This document shows, piece after piece, positions 16,172 to 24,447 of a stretch of 34,670 bases of DNA. The DNA comes from a bacterium ADurb.Bin157. Its GTDB lineage: Bacteria; Muiribacteriota; Ozemobacteria; Ozemobacterales; Ozemobacteraceae. The stretch is taken from NCBI GenBank assembly GCA_002070375.1, contig MWDD01000025.1:1-34670 (forward strand). The letters run 5' to 3'. Numbering within the stretch: position 1 is the first letter of the stretch; the number at the start of each line of letters is the position of its first letter. The translations under genes were made by a program, and so were the position numbers. The notes under the pieces are model-generated. The model ran no database searches, was not told the origin of the DNA, and worked only from the letters and a program-made list of their open reading frames with translations.

Positions 16172-16851
16172 AAATAATTGTCAGTTTTTTAAAAAGGGCG
16201 CTTAATGTCTTTTTTAGTCATAGATGCCATCTGTGCAGCTCTGTAACCGAATTTAAAAGATCCGTATGCAATAATTGCGCTCAAAAGGTTTCGGTGGTTA
16301 TGGGTTGTCCGAAGCCCGTATTTGATACCAGATTCAAAGGCAGAATTTATACTTTGAGTTCTTATGACGGGCTTGTTACCGATGCGATCAGAATAATTAA
16401 GTATAAACCTTCAAAATGTCTTTTAAATGAACTGATTCAAATTTGTTTGAAAGTGCCGGGCTTTGAAGAATTCTTTCGTGGCGATGATGTTCTTGTGCCG
16501 GCACCGATGCATTATACCAGGCAGAAAAAAAGAGGTTTCAATCAGGCCGCAGAGATTGCAAGGGCTTTTGCAAAAAAATTTAATTGTCTGTATGCGGAAC
16601 CGGTGGTTAGGATGAAAGCTGTAAAAGCACAAGCCGAGTGTAACGAAAAAGAAAGAACAACAAACCTTGAAAATGTCTTCGCTTTAAGTGACGACTATTT
16701 ACCTGAAAAATTTTATGGCCGAAGAATTATTATTATTGACGACGTGGCAACTACCGGCACAACACTTTTAAAATGCTCGCAGCAACTTGAAGCCTTAAAC
16801 CCCTCTGAAATTATTGCGCTTGTAATTACCCATTCTTACAAAAAAAAATAG
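16168..16851 (+). CDS. comF: ComF family phosphoribosyltransferase-like protein
   Basis: The 227-residue protein has a four-cysteine zinc-finger-like N-terminus (CHLC...CNNC, about residues 18-37). A type I phosphoribosyltransferase domain follows with the PRPP loop IIIIDDVATTGTTL near 190-204. The conserved KKRGFNQAAEIA motif also marks ComF. ComF is needed for DNA uptake in naturally competent bacteria; its enzymatic activity is unclear. ATG 16168 overlaps the previous stop (ATGA); an in-frame ATG four codons upstream is possible. Because a pilus machine follows on the other strand, a role in competence is attractive but not shown. The stop codon lies in the terminator stem. Confidence 0.9.
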   Translation: MKIIVSFLKRALNVFFSHRCHLCSSVTEFKRSVCNNCAQKVSVVMGCPKPVFDTRFKGRIYTLSSYDGLVTDAIRIIKYKPSKCLLNELIQICLKVPGFEEFFRGDDVLVPAPMHYTRQKKRGFNQAAEIARAFAKKFNCLYAEPVVRMKAVKAQAECNEKERTTNLENVFALSDDYLPEKFYGRRIIIIDDVATTGTTLLKCSQQLEALNPSEIIALVITHSYKKK

Positions 16852-16880
16852 ACGGCCCTTTATCGGCCGTCTATTTTTTT
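16842..16880. terminator. Bidirectional terminator between comF and the secretin gene
   Basis: TAGACGGCC (16849-16857) and GGCCGTCTA (16865-16873) form a strong stem flanked by an A-run on the left and a T-run on the right. It therefore works as an intrinsic terminator in both directions. It serves comF (plus) and the secretin gene (minus). Confidence 0.9.
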
Positions 16881-16885
16881 GCAAT

Positions 16886-18856
16886 TTAATCGTTTTTGCG
16901 GGTTGTCGCTCTTATTTGTTCAAGTCGCTTTTGCAAATATTCTTTTGTTTTTAATTTTTCTTTGCGCACGGGAATCTGGGGATATTGTTCGACAACCGGC
17001 GCTTTTGCTTGCGTATCAGAGACAACTATGGGTGTTTCTTGCTGTGTCGACACTTCTGTTTCGACAACCGGTTCAGCCGGCACTTCAATTATAGACGGAA
17101 CATCAACGATAGGCTTTTCAAGTTGAGAAGTTATAGAGTTTGACTTGTTATTAAACTTGCTTACAGCTTCTTTACTGACTTCAGCTTTATAGCTGTCTTT
17201 TATGATGCGTGGAGTGAGCAGAATCATCAGGTTTGTTTTTTCTTTTTTATGATTTTTGCTCGTGAAGAGTCTGCCAATGCCCGGTAATTTGCTTAAGCCC
17301 GGTACTCTTGTTTCTGTTACATTGTCTTCATCTTTTAATAAACCGCCTATAACCATAGTTTCACCGTCTTTAATTTCGATTGTAGATTCGGCTTTTCTTG
17401 TGGTTATAACAGGAACTCGGTTGCCGTTAATCATTACAGGGTCTAATTCCTCAGAAACTTCGGGAGTGAGTTTCATGAATATGGTGCCCTTTTTAAGATT
17501 GATTGTGGGGGTAACATCGAGTTTTACGCCCACTTGCTTGTATTCGACATTTTGAGTCGTAGAACCGCCGGTGCTGTCGGTTTGGCTGGTTACATAAGGA
17601 AGCTCGTCGCCAACGTGAATGCTGGCTTCTTTGCCGCTGACCGCGAGAATTCTGGGTCTTGATAAAATCTTAACATCACCTCTGTTCTTAGACGCTTCAA
17701 GGGTCGCCGAAAGTTGTGTTAAATTCCATTTTCCGTATTGGAAGGGCACAGTTGTCGCGGCAGGGCCATTTTTGCTTGTAGACCAAGGAACTTCGGGGCC
17801 GTTATAAGAACCTAAAGCGGACCAGTCTATTCCGAGGGTTTTATTTACACCGTCTTTTACAGAAACGATTTGAGCTTCGATCAGAACCTGTGGTAACGGA
17901 TGGTCGATTGCTTTAAAATAGCGATCGATAACTCTCATCTTTTGTTCTGTTGTGTGTACAATTACTGTTCTTCGCGCTTTATCAAGTAAAAAATATTCGG
18001 TTTCGATAGGGTTGCCGTCTTTATCTACTTTTGCTGTTGTGCTTGAACTTGAAGAAGAGCTGCCGCCGTCATTTCGTTCAATTATATTTTCGAGTTCTTT
18101 TTCTATTTCTTCGAAATCCGCATGTTCAAGATTATAAGTGTTGGTAACAAAGAGACTTCGTTCGAGAGCCGCTTTTTTAGTGGCTTGCGTTACGACCATG
18201 TTGTCAATTTCGTCGCACAACTTTACTGCTTCTTTTACTTGGCTTGCAACGCCTTTAATTATAAGTGAGTTTGTTGGGGCATCGAATACGCAACTTAATT
18301 TAGAGTCTAAATCTTTGATAAGCTTTTGAATGTCTGCCGAACTGCGTTTTGAAAGCTGAACAATTCTGGAAATAACGGGTTCTTCTTCTTTTACGGGCAC
18401 AACTGCTTTTTGTTCGGGTTCATTGGTTGAGGTCGCTTGTTTTTCGGCTTCAATTTTGTTCCAGGTTTCACGTGCTAAGAAAACATGAACTTTGCCGTTT
18501 TCTACCATGTAACTGGCGTTGGTTTCACCTAATATTTGCTTCATTGCTCTGTCAAATGAAGCTCTTTCGAGCTGTAAAGAAACAAAACCTTCTAAGGGAA
18601 CGTGAATTAATGGTTGAAGGTTGAAATGCGAAGCAACTAACTCAATGGCCGCAGATTTAGTGACATCGCTGAGAGAGGTAGTGATAAAGCCCTTGGTGTT
18701 TAAGCTAAAGCTTTCTGAGGTGAGTCCCGGCTCTTTTTCTTGAGCGGCGACAACATTAGGTGTCGCGCACATGGTTGCGAGGCAGGCCGCCAGAATTACC
18801 CCCGACTTGATACTGCCTGATTTTTTTGTAACTTTTTCGTTTTTTATGGTTCTCAT
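16886..18856 (-). CDS. pilQ: Type IV pilus / type II secretion secretin (PilQ/GspD)
   Basis: The 656-residue precursor has a signal peptide (about 1-38, NVVAA then QEKEP). An STN-like domain spans about 55-128 and N-type ring domains about 160-320, with a Ser-run at 266-272. The secretin barrel region lies at about 322-552 with the hallmark VPGLSKLPGIGRLF (518-531) and LLTPRII (546-552). It would form the outer-membrane gate for pili or secreted proteins. Most secretins end soon after LLTPRII; here about 100 further Val/Pro/Glu-rich residues end in a basic coiled tail. No AMIN domain is visible, unlike proteobacterial PilQ. It is the last gene of the pilus core operon, 26 bases after the pilP-like gene. 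Confidence 0.92.
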   Translation of the reverse strand: MRTIKNEKVTKKSGSIKSGVILAACLATMCATPNVVAAQEKEPGLTSESFSLNTKGFITTSLSDVTKSAAIELVASHFNLQPLIHVPLEGFVSLQLERASFDRAMKQILGETNASYMVENGKVHVFLARETWNKIEAEKQATSTNEPEQKAVVPVKEEEPVISRIVQLSKRSSADIQKLIKDLDSKLSCVFDAPTNSLIIKGVASQVKEAVKLCDEIDNMVVTQATKKAALERSLFVTNTYNLEHADFEEIEKELENIIERNDGGSSSSSSSTTAKVDKDGNPIETEYFLLDKARRTVIVHTTEQKMRVIDRYFKAIDHPLPQVLIEAQIVSVKDGVNKTLGIDWSALGSYNGPEVPWSTSKNGPAATTVPFQYGKWNLTQLSATLEASKNRGDVKILSRPRILAVSGKEASIHVGDELPYVTSQTDSTGGSTTQNVEYKQVGVKLDVTPTINLKKGTIFMKLTPEVSEELDPVMINGNRVPVITTRKAESTIEIKDGETMVIGGLLKDEDNVTETRVPGLSKLPGIGRLFTSKNHKKEKTNLMILLTPRIIKDSYKAEVSKEAVSKFNNKSNSITSQLEKPIVDVPSIIEVPAEPVVETEVSTQQETPIVVSDTQAKAPVVEQYPQIPVRKEKLKTKEYLQKRLEQIRATTRKND

Positions 18857-18882
18857 TTGAAAATCCTTTCAAATTCACTTGC

Positions 18883-19317
18883 TTAATGCTTAATTGAACG
18901 GTCGTCCCAACGCACTTCAAAAGCGCGTTCGGTATTGCCGAATTTTACTTCACAAAAGCTGCTGCCTATATACTTTATCTTAACCCCATCGTAAGAGTCG
19001 CCTTCACCAAGTTTTAATAAACCTCCGTCGGGGTTTGAAAATATTGCAACCCATTTTCCTGAGTTCTGAAGTATTGCACCTTTAAAATCTATGTTCTCAA
19101 AAAACTTCTTTTTGAAAGGACTGTATTTTTCAGGCGTATCGTGGATCAGGGTTGAAAGCTCTATGTCTTTTGAGGTTAAAGGAGTCGGGATTTGCAGCGG
19201 TTGAGTGTAAATGTTCTCGGGAATATATTTTTTGTGTTTTATTGTGTACAACTTGTAGCCAAAGAAAAGCAACATTACCACTGAAAACACGGCCGCAGTT
19301 TTTATCCATAGTTTCAT
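18883..19317 (-). CDS. PilP/GspC-like inner membrane pilus assembly protein
   Basis: The 144-residue protein has one N-terminal membrane helix (about 5-24) and a proline-rich spacer. A small beta-rich domain follows at about 75-140 (FKGAILQNSGKWVAIF, LLKLGEGDSYDGVKIKYIG). This is the layout of PilP and of the GspC homology region, which connect the inner-membrane platform to the secretin. No lipobox is seen, so it is closer to GspC in anchoring. It overlaps the pilO-like gene by four bases and precedes the secretin gene, as pilP does. The assignment rests on architecture and position. Confidence 0.7.
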   Translation of the reverse strand: MKLWIKTAAVFSVVMLLFFGYKLYTIKHKKYIPENIYTQPLQIPTPLTSKDIELSTLIHDTPEKYSPFKKKFFENIDFKGAILQNSGKWVAIFSNPDGGLLKLGEGDSYDGVKIKYIGSSFCEVKFGNTERAFEVRWDDRSIKH

Positions 19318-19868
19318 TTTATTGCTCCTGTGGATTCAGATTGATAAACAAGCTCAATTTGACCGGCCATAATTACTTCATTATTGTTGTCTGCTTTTAA
19401 AGTAAGATTTCTCAGTCTCATGAACCTGTTCCCCGATTCGATTAGTGCCAATGCTTTTATTACATTTTCGGCGGAGCCTTTATATTCAACGTTAAATGGC
19501 CAAAAAATGAGAGTGTCAGCGTCTGTGTATGTGTTGTTTTCGGTTACTTCCCAGACTCCCGGAACTTCAGCTCTTATCAGCTCAAACGGGGAACGTAAAC
19601 TGGTCCTTGCAGTTGAAAATGGCGGCATAAGCAGGTCAAGTCTTGTTCGTTCTTTAATTATTGATTTCTTTTGACTTTGTAACAAGCCGAGATAAAGATC
19701 ACGCATAGATTGATTGCCAACCTTTTTATTAAGGTTCTGGTTAGCGGTCTGCATATTGACTATGTCTTGGGTTTTTTTGTCTAACTCTTTAAGTTTCGGT
19801 GCGTAAAAATATTGAAACGGAAGTATCAATATCGCCATAACAATAAGGGCTTTTAATGTTTTTTCCAT
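19314..19868 (-). CDS. PilO/GspM-like pilus assembly protein
   Basis: The 184-residue protein has a short cytoplasmic start and one membrane helix (about 6-23). A predicted coiled coil lies at about 28-75 and a C-terminal alpha/beta domain at about 95-180. This matches PilO or GspM, which dimerise with the PilN/GspL partner in the alignment subcomplex. It lies two bases after the pilM-pilN fusion and overlaps the pilP-like gene by four. Sequence signatures of PilO are weak, so context carries much of the call. Confidence 0.75.
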   Translation of the reverse strand: MEKTLKALIVMAILILPFQYFYAPKLKELDKKTQDIVNMQTANQNLNKKVGNQSMRDLYLGLLQSQKKSIIKERTRLDLLMPPFSTARTSLRSPFELIRAEVPGVWEVTENNTYTDADTLIFWPFNVEYKGSAENVIKALALIESGNRFMRLRNLTLKADNNNEVIMAGQIELVYQSESTGAIK

Positions 19869-19870
19869 AA

Positions 19871-21370
19871 TTATTTCCCTTTCTTGCTGCGAGTTTTCGG
19901 TTCGCCTACATCTGCCGTTATTGTGAAATAGACTTTAATCGGATCAGTTGTATCAATGGTTAACTTGGGTTTGCTCAATAATAGGCATTTATTTATTATG
20001 TCATAATATTTCAAGGCTGTTTCAGTGTCTACGGCGAACCCTGTTATAAAAGCTTTACAGTCTTTAAGGTTCAGGTCAATTGATTGAAGTCTGCAAGATT
20101 CAGGCAGGTTTTCGGTAACAACTCTGGTTATTTTTGTTGCTATACCTCTGTTTGCTAAATCTTCTGCTATTTCTTTTGATACTGCAAGCAGCTTGGCTTG
20201 TTCTTCTGCCGCGTTTTTAATGTCTTGTCGCATTGTTTCAACATTGGCGTATTCTGATTTAACCTTTAGCAATAAATTGTTTAGTTTTGAATCAGCCAGA
20301 TTTAGCATGGCAAAAGGTGCTAAGGTGAATATGATTACACATATCAGTGCAAATTTGGGAGTTACCGCCAATTGAAAACTGGCCACGCTTTTTTCTTGGG
20401 CAATATTCCGCGCAATAGGTGAGTGCGCCCCTGAAAGCCAGCAAGCTGTGAAGTCCTCAAAAGACAAGCCTTTTTCGTCATTGGCCATGCCATTGAATCT
20501 GATTGTTTCAAGACCAAAACGCTCGTAAATAATTGAGGCAAGGTCAGGTTCATCAACAAGAGCAGAATGTACATAGATTTTTGACCCTTCTGACAAGAAT
20601 TTTTGCGCTCTGAGCTCGGCAACGAATCCGCCGATTCTTGTAAGTAAATCAAACCTGTTGTTGTTGATTGTGTCTTCTATTACCTGAACAGGGTGCTGAT
20701 GATTCTTGGAAAGCATTAACCAAGCGTCTTCTCTGACGACCGAGTAGGCCGAAAACAAAACACTCTCGAGCTCTTTTAGTGAACCTGTCAACAAAGATCT
20801 TTGCTGAATTATTTTATTGTTCTGTATTGCGATGAGATGTACCCTCGAATAACCGACTTGAATAATCAAATCAGTTACGCCGGGTTGTTGTGTGTAAATT
20901 CTCGCAAAAGCACCCATGAGGGTGTCGGGCCCTGTAGTGATTTTCCCGAGTTTGAAGTCGGTGCCGGCGATGGCTTGAGTTATGTCTTCTATTACAGATG
21001 TCGGCAAGAACGATACGGCAACTTTTTTTGTTTCCGATTCATATGAATGGTCATAAACGTTAAATATCAACTCTGTCTTTGTGTTAAACAGTTCTTTTTT
21101 ATTTAACTTCAGGTTGTTTATGATATCGGTTTTTTTTAGATCTTTAGGGAAGTCGACAAGCTGAAAGCCTCCGCTTTCAGTGCATATAAAGTTGATTAGA
21201 GTTCCTTTTTCAAAGAATTCGGGTAGCTCTTTGGCAACAGCCTGTAAAAGCCCCGACTCATTCGGGTTAACAATTTTGCTAACCCAAGTTGTGCCGCCTT
21301 TATTTCTTAAAAGGCGAGCAAAGTTTTGTTCTAATTCGACAAAACCCTCTCTTTGTGGTGTCTGCCACAT
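19871..21370 (-). CDS. PilM-PilN fusion (GspL-like) pilus assembly protein
   Basis: The 499-residue protein combines a cytoplasmic actin-like region (about 1-325) with one membrane helix (about 340-358). A coiled coil (about 360-405) and a periplasmic ferredoxin-like end (about 405-485) follow. In classical T4P clusters these are two genes, pilM and pilN; in T2SS a single gspL has the same order. The actin-like part is divergent: DLIIQVGYSRVHLIAIQNNK resembles the phosphate-2 strand, but the first phosphate loop is not recognisable, so ATP binding is doubtful. It would tie the PilB motor to PilO and PilP. A site AGGAGA precedes the ATG. The gene starts 69 bases after pilC. Confidence 0.8.
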   Translation of the reverse strand: MWQTPQREGFVELEQNFARLLRNKGGTTWVSKIVNPNESGLLQAVAKELPEFFEKGTLINFICTESGGFQLVDFPKDLKKTDIINNLKLNKKELFNTKTELIFNVYDHSYESETKKVAVSFLPTSVIEDITQAIAGTDFKLGKITTGPDTLMGAFARIYTQQPGVTDLIIQVGYSRVHLIAIQNNKIIQQRSLLTGSLKELESVLFSAYSVVREDAWLMLSKNHQHPVQVIEDTINNNRFDLLTRIGGFVAELRAQKFLSEGSKIYVHSALVDEPDLASIIYERFGLETIRFNGMANDEKGLSFEDFTACWLSGAHSPIARNIAQEKSVASFQLAVTPKFALICVIIFTLAPFAMLNLADSKLNNLLLKVKSEYANVETMRQDIKNAAEEQAKLLAVSKEIAEDLANRGIATKITRVVTENLPESCRLQSIDLNLKDCKAFITGFAVDTETALKYYDIINKCLLLSKPKLTIDTTDPIKVYFTITADVGEPKTRSKKGK

Positions 21371-21439
21371 ATTTTATCGTTCTCCTTTTATCCGCATTCA
21401 GGTTAAAAGTTAACACAAATAACCAAAATAGCAATCGAA

Positions 21440-22657
21440 TTATTTGGGTTTTATAAAGCTCATTTTGAACAGAGGAACAAATACCGCCAACATTATAAAA
21501 CCGACCAGACAAGCCATTCCGGCAATCAAAAGTGGCTCTAACATACTCAATGCAGATTTAATTGCCGCTTGAAGCTGGTCGTCATAGTAGGTTGCTATTT
21601 CGCCGAACATATTGTCTAATGTTCCTGTCATTTCGCCTGTTTCTACAAGCTTAACAGCCATTGCAGGGAATATTGGGCCGTTTTCGAGTGCTTGCTTAAG
21701 GCTTGAGCCTTGATCGATGCTTTCGCGCATTTTAACAAGGACACCTTTTGCGGTCGGTACGGTTACCGTGTTTTCGATGGCCATTATGAGTTCTCTTAAT
21801 GGTACCCCTGCGCCAAGCAATAAGCCCATTGATTCAGCTATTTGGACAACAAAATATCTTTGGGTAACCTTCTGCAAAACAGGTATTTTCAGAGATATTT
21901 CAGTTACAATATTTCTGCCGTTTTCGGTGAATAAGAATAGCACGAACGCAACAAGAGCCACCGCGCCCACAACAATTACCTGAATAATGTATTTTGATAA
22001 AAACGTGCTCACCGCAATCAATATTTTGGTTGCCAAAGGCAAATCAAGCCCGGCTTTTAAGAACATTGCAGCAAACTGCGGAATGGCAAACCCCATCAAA
22101 ACAATCAATACTATAGTTGCGACCAACAGTAGTATAGACGGATAAGCCAATGCTCCTAAGATCTGACTTTTCAGCGCCATTCGTCTTTTGCTGCTTGAAG
22201 ACAACTTAATTAAAACTTGCTCTAAAACGCCGCCGGTTTCACCTACTCTTACCATTGAAACGGTGAATTTATCAAATATTTCGGGGTGTGCGGCGAGGGC
22301 TGTGGAAAAAGAATGACCGCCATAAACTTTTGTTCTCAGTTCTGAAAGAACCTTTTTAAAGTTTTTGTTCTCTTCGCCCTGTTCAAGAGATTGTAAAGCC
22401 TCAGACAAGTTTACGCCGCATTTTATCATAATAGAAAGTTGAAGCAAAAATGCAGACAAAGTCTCGGCCGGGACGCCCTTGAAAAAGGACAGTTCAAAGT
22501 CAAGATTATTTGATTCTTCGGCTGTTTCTGTAAGATCGGTAACAACCAGGTTCTTTTCGGTGAGTTGATTAAGCGCCGCTGATTCGTCTGAAGCGGATAT
22601 TATTCCCTTGATTTCGTTCCCCGACTGATCTTTGGCTTTATAATTATAATTTGCCAC
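21440..22657 (-). CDS. pilC: Inner membrane platform protein PilC/GspF
   Basis: The 405-residue protein has an N-terminal cytoplasmic start (YNYKAKDQSGNEIKG) and two GspF domains, about 70-195 and 275-400. Membrane helices lie near 170-190, 215-240 and 370-395. The motif GETGGVLEQVLIKLS and the repeat ETGEMTGTLDNMF are family hallmarks. It is turned by the PilB ATPase to push pilin subunits into the fibre. The start is GTG with GGAG eight bases upstream. It lies 41 bases after pilB. Confidence 0.95.
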   Translation of the reverse strand: MANYNYKAKDQSGNEIKGIISASDESAALNQLTEKNLVVTDLTETAEESNNLDFELSFFKGVPAETLSAFLLQLSIMIKCGVNLSEALQSLEQGEENKNFKKVLSELRTKVYGGHSFSTALAAHPEIFDKFTVSMVRVGETGGVLEQVLIKLSSSSKRRMALKSQILGALAYPSILLLVATIVLIVLMGFAIPQFAAMFLKAGLDLPLATKILIAVSTFLSKYIIQVIVVGAVALVAFVLFLFTENGRNIVTEISLKIPVLQKVTQRYFVVQIAESMGLLLGAGVPLRELIMAIENTVTVPTAKGVLVKMRESIDQGSSLKQALENGPIFPAMAVKLVETGEMTGTLDNMFGEIATYYDDQLQAAIKSALSMLEPLLIAGMACLVGFIMLAVFVPLFKMSFIKPK

Positions 22658-22698
22658 TCTCTTTTCTCCATTAATATAATACTACTGAATTTTTGCAG

Positions 22699-24348
22699 TT
22701 ACAACACTCTTGCCAGTTCTGCCGCGCTGGTAGTTTTTTCTTTGAGTTTTATGATGCCTGAATCATAAATACTGATCATACCCTGATTTTTTGCCAGTTT
22801 TTCCAAATCTGATGCGGTGCCTCCCTCGACAACGAGCTTTCTGATCTCTTCATTCATCATAAGAACCTCTTCTATGCAGGTTCTTCCTCTGTAACCGATT
22901 CCTCCGCAAGCGGCACAGCCTTTGCCGATATAAGTGTCAAAATCAATGTTTAATAAATTTCTTAAATGGTCGCTCACTTTTTCTTTTTCGAGACAATGGT
23001 TGCAATTTACTCTAACCAATCTTTGAGATAAAGCGCCTCGTAAAACGTTTGCAGTCAGATAAGGTTCGATTCCCATTTCCCCAAGACGGATAGGTACTTC
23101 AGAACTATTGCCGCAATGAACGGTAGAAAAAACCAGATGTCCCGTCATGGCAGCATTGATAGCTAAGTCTGCTGTCTCTCGGTCTCTTATTTCCCCGACA
23201 AGAACGATATCCGGGTCCATGCGAAGAATTGAACGCAGACCGGAGGCGAAAGAAAGATTGACTTTGTTGTTAACCTGTATTTGGTTGATTAACGGAAGTC
23301 TTATTTCGACAGGGTCTTCGAGAGTGATTATTTTAACGCCTTCTTTGTTGAGCTGATTCAAAACAGAATAAAGGGTTGTGGTTTTGCCTGAGCCGGTTTG
23401 CCCCGCAACCAGTATTAGCCCAAAATTGTTGGCCAATAATCTCATCAGTTTGTCCATGTTAGGACGCTGAAAACCTAATTTCGCCAAATTTGGCGCCTCG
23501 TTGCTGTTGTTTAAGAGCCTCAGGACTGCGTTTTCGCCATCGATACATGGACAAATGGCTACGCGGAAATCGATGGGGTAGTCGTCTACATCCATCATTA
23601 TTCGGCCGTCCTGAGGAATTCGGTGCTCGCTCACATCCAGTTTGGCCATGACTTTAACTCTTGAAATAATCAAAGGATGTAAAGATAATTTTGGTCTGAA
23701 CATGGTTTTAAGAATGCCGTCAATTCTGTATCTTATATGGAAATCATACCCGTCACGCTCTATGTGAATGTCGGACGCACGCTCTTTAGCCGCCCCTATA
23801 AGCATCTCATTAACAAATTTTACGATGGGGCCGCTTTGCAAGAGAGAATCGTCTTGCTCTAAGTTATCTAAAAGGCTTTCAAACTCGTAAGTTTCAACCA
23901 AACGCAGACTTGTGTTCAGGTCTTCTCTGCCTGAATAATACTGGGTGATGGCTCTGCTGATTTGACTGCGCGTTGCAAGAATTATCGAAATTCTTTTCTT
24001 GAGTCTGTTTTCAAGGTCACTTATTATTGCTGTGTTTAGCGGATCAGCCGTCGCAATTACAAGTGCGCCGTTTTGGTTTTTTACCGGGACTAAACTGTTT
24101 TTTTGTGCTAAAGCAAGGGTAACTTCATGCAGAACTGTCGGGTCAATTACGATTTCAGGGGTTGAAATTCGCGGAATAGAAAATTGTTTAGACAAAATGT
24201 CTGCCAAAGTTTCTTCGTCTAAAAAGCCCAAGTCTATTAATGCTTCACCAAGCCTGATTTTTTGTTTCTCGCTTACCAAAAGACCTTTTTCAAGTTGCTC
24301 TGCTGTGATAGTGCCGTTAGATATAAGTATTTGGCCTAAGCGTTTCAT
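22699..24348 (-). CDS. pilB: Pilus assembly / type II secretion ATPase PilB/GspE
   Basis: The 549-residue protein has an MshE-type N-terminal domain (about 1-135). The linker and N2 domain carry ASDIHIE (191-197). Walker A is GQTGSGKTT (316-324), Walker B is in DPDIVLVGEIRD (378-389) and the His box is near 411. A zinc site is formed by C449/C452 and C478/C481. It hydrolyses ATP in the cytoplasm to power pilus extension or secretion. No retraction ATPase PilT is in the window. It is the first gene of the core operon, behind a near-consensus promoter and a palindrome. Confidence 0.95.
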   Translation of the reverse strand: MKRLGQILISNGTITAEQLEKGLLVSEKQKIRLGEALIDLGFLDEETLADILSKQFSIPRISTPEIVIDPTVLHEVTLALAQKNSLVPVKNQNGALVIATADPLNTAIISDLENRLKKRISIILATRSQISRAITQYYSGREDLNTSLRLVETYEFESLLDNLEQDDSLLQSGPIVKFVNEMLIGAAKERASDIHIERDGYDFHIRYRIDGILKTMFRPKLSLHPLIISRVKVMAKLDVSEHRIPQDGRIMMDVDDYPIDFRVAICPCIDGENAVLRLLNNSNEAPNLAKLGFQRPNMDKLMRLLANNFGLILVAGQTGSGKTTTLYSVLNQLNKEGVKIITLEDPVEIRLPLINQIQVNNKVNLSFASGLRSILRMDPDIVLVGEIRDRETADLAINAAMTGHLVFSTVHCGNSSEVPIRLGEMGIEPYLTANVLRGALSQRLVRVNCNHCLEKEKVSDHLRNLLNIDFDTYIGKGCAACGGIGYRGRTCIEEVLMMNEEIRKLVVEGGTASDLEKLAKNQGMISIYDSGIIKLKEKTTSAAELARVL

Positions 24349-24375
24349 TTACTGCTCCGATATTACTCTTGTTGT

Positions 24376-24394
24376 TTTATGTTTTAAACATAAA
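24376..24394 (-). promoter_or_regulatory. Palindromic operator-like site at the pilB start
   Basis: TTTATGTTT and AAACATAAA flank a single central T, a perfect 9-bp inverted repeat. It lies 10 bases downstream of the -10 box, about +4 to +22 of the transcript. This is a classic position for a repressor site. No T-rich tail suggests a terminator. Confidence 0.55.
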
Positions 24395-24404
24395 CACGGC
24401 AAGA

Positions 24405-24433
24405 ATAATAGTCTAAAGAGGCTGAGCTGTCAA
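24405..24433 (-). promoter_or_regulatory. Strong sigma-70-type promoter for the pilB operon
   Basis: TTGACA (24433-24428, perfect) and TATTAT (24410-24405, 5 of 6) are spaced 17 bases apart on the minus strand. Transcription would start near 24398, about 50 bases ahead of pilB. Confidence 0.75.
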
Positions 24434-24447
24434 TAAAAAAGGCCGGT

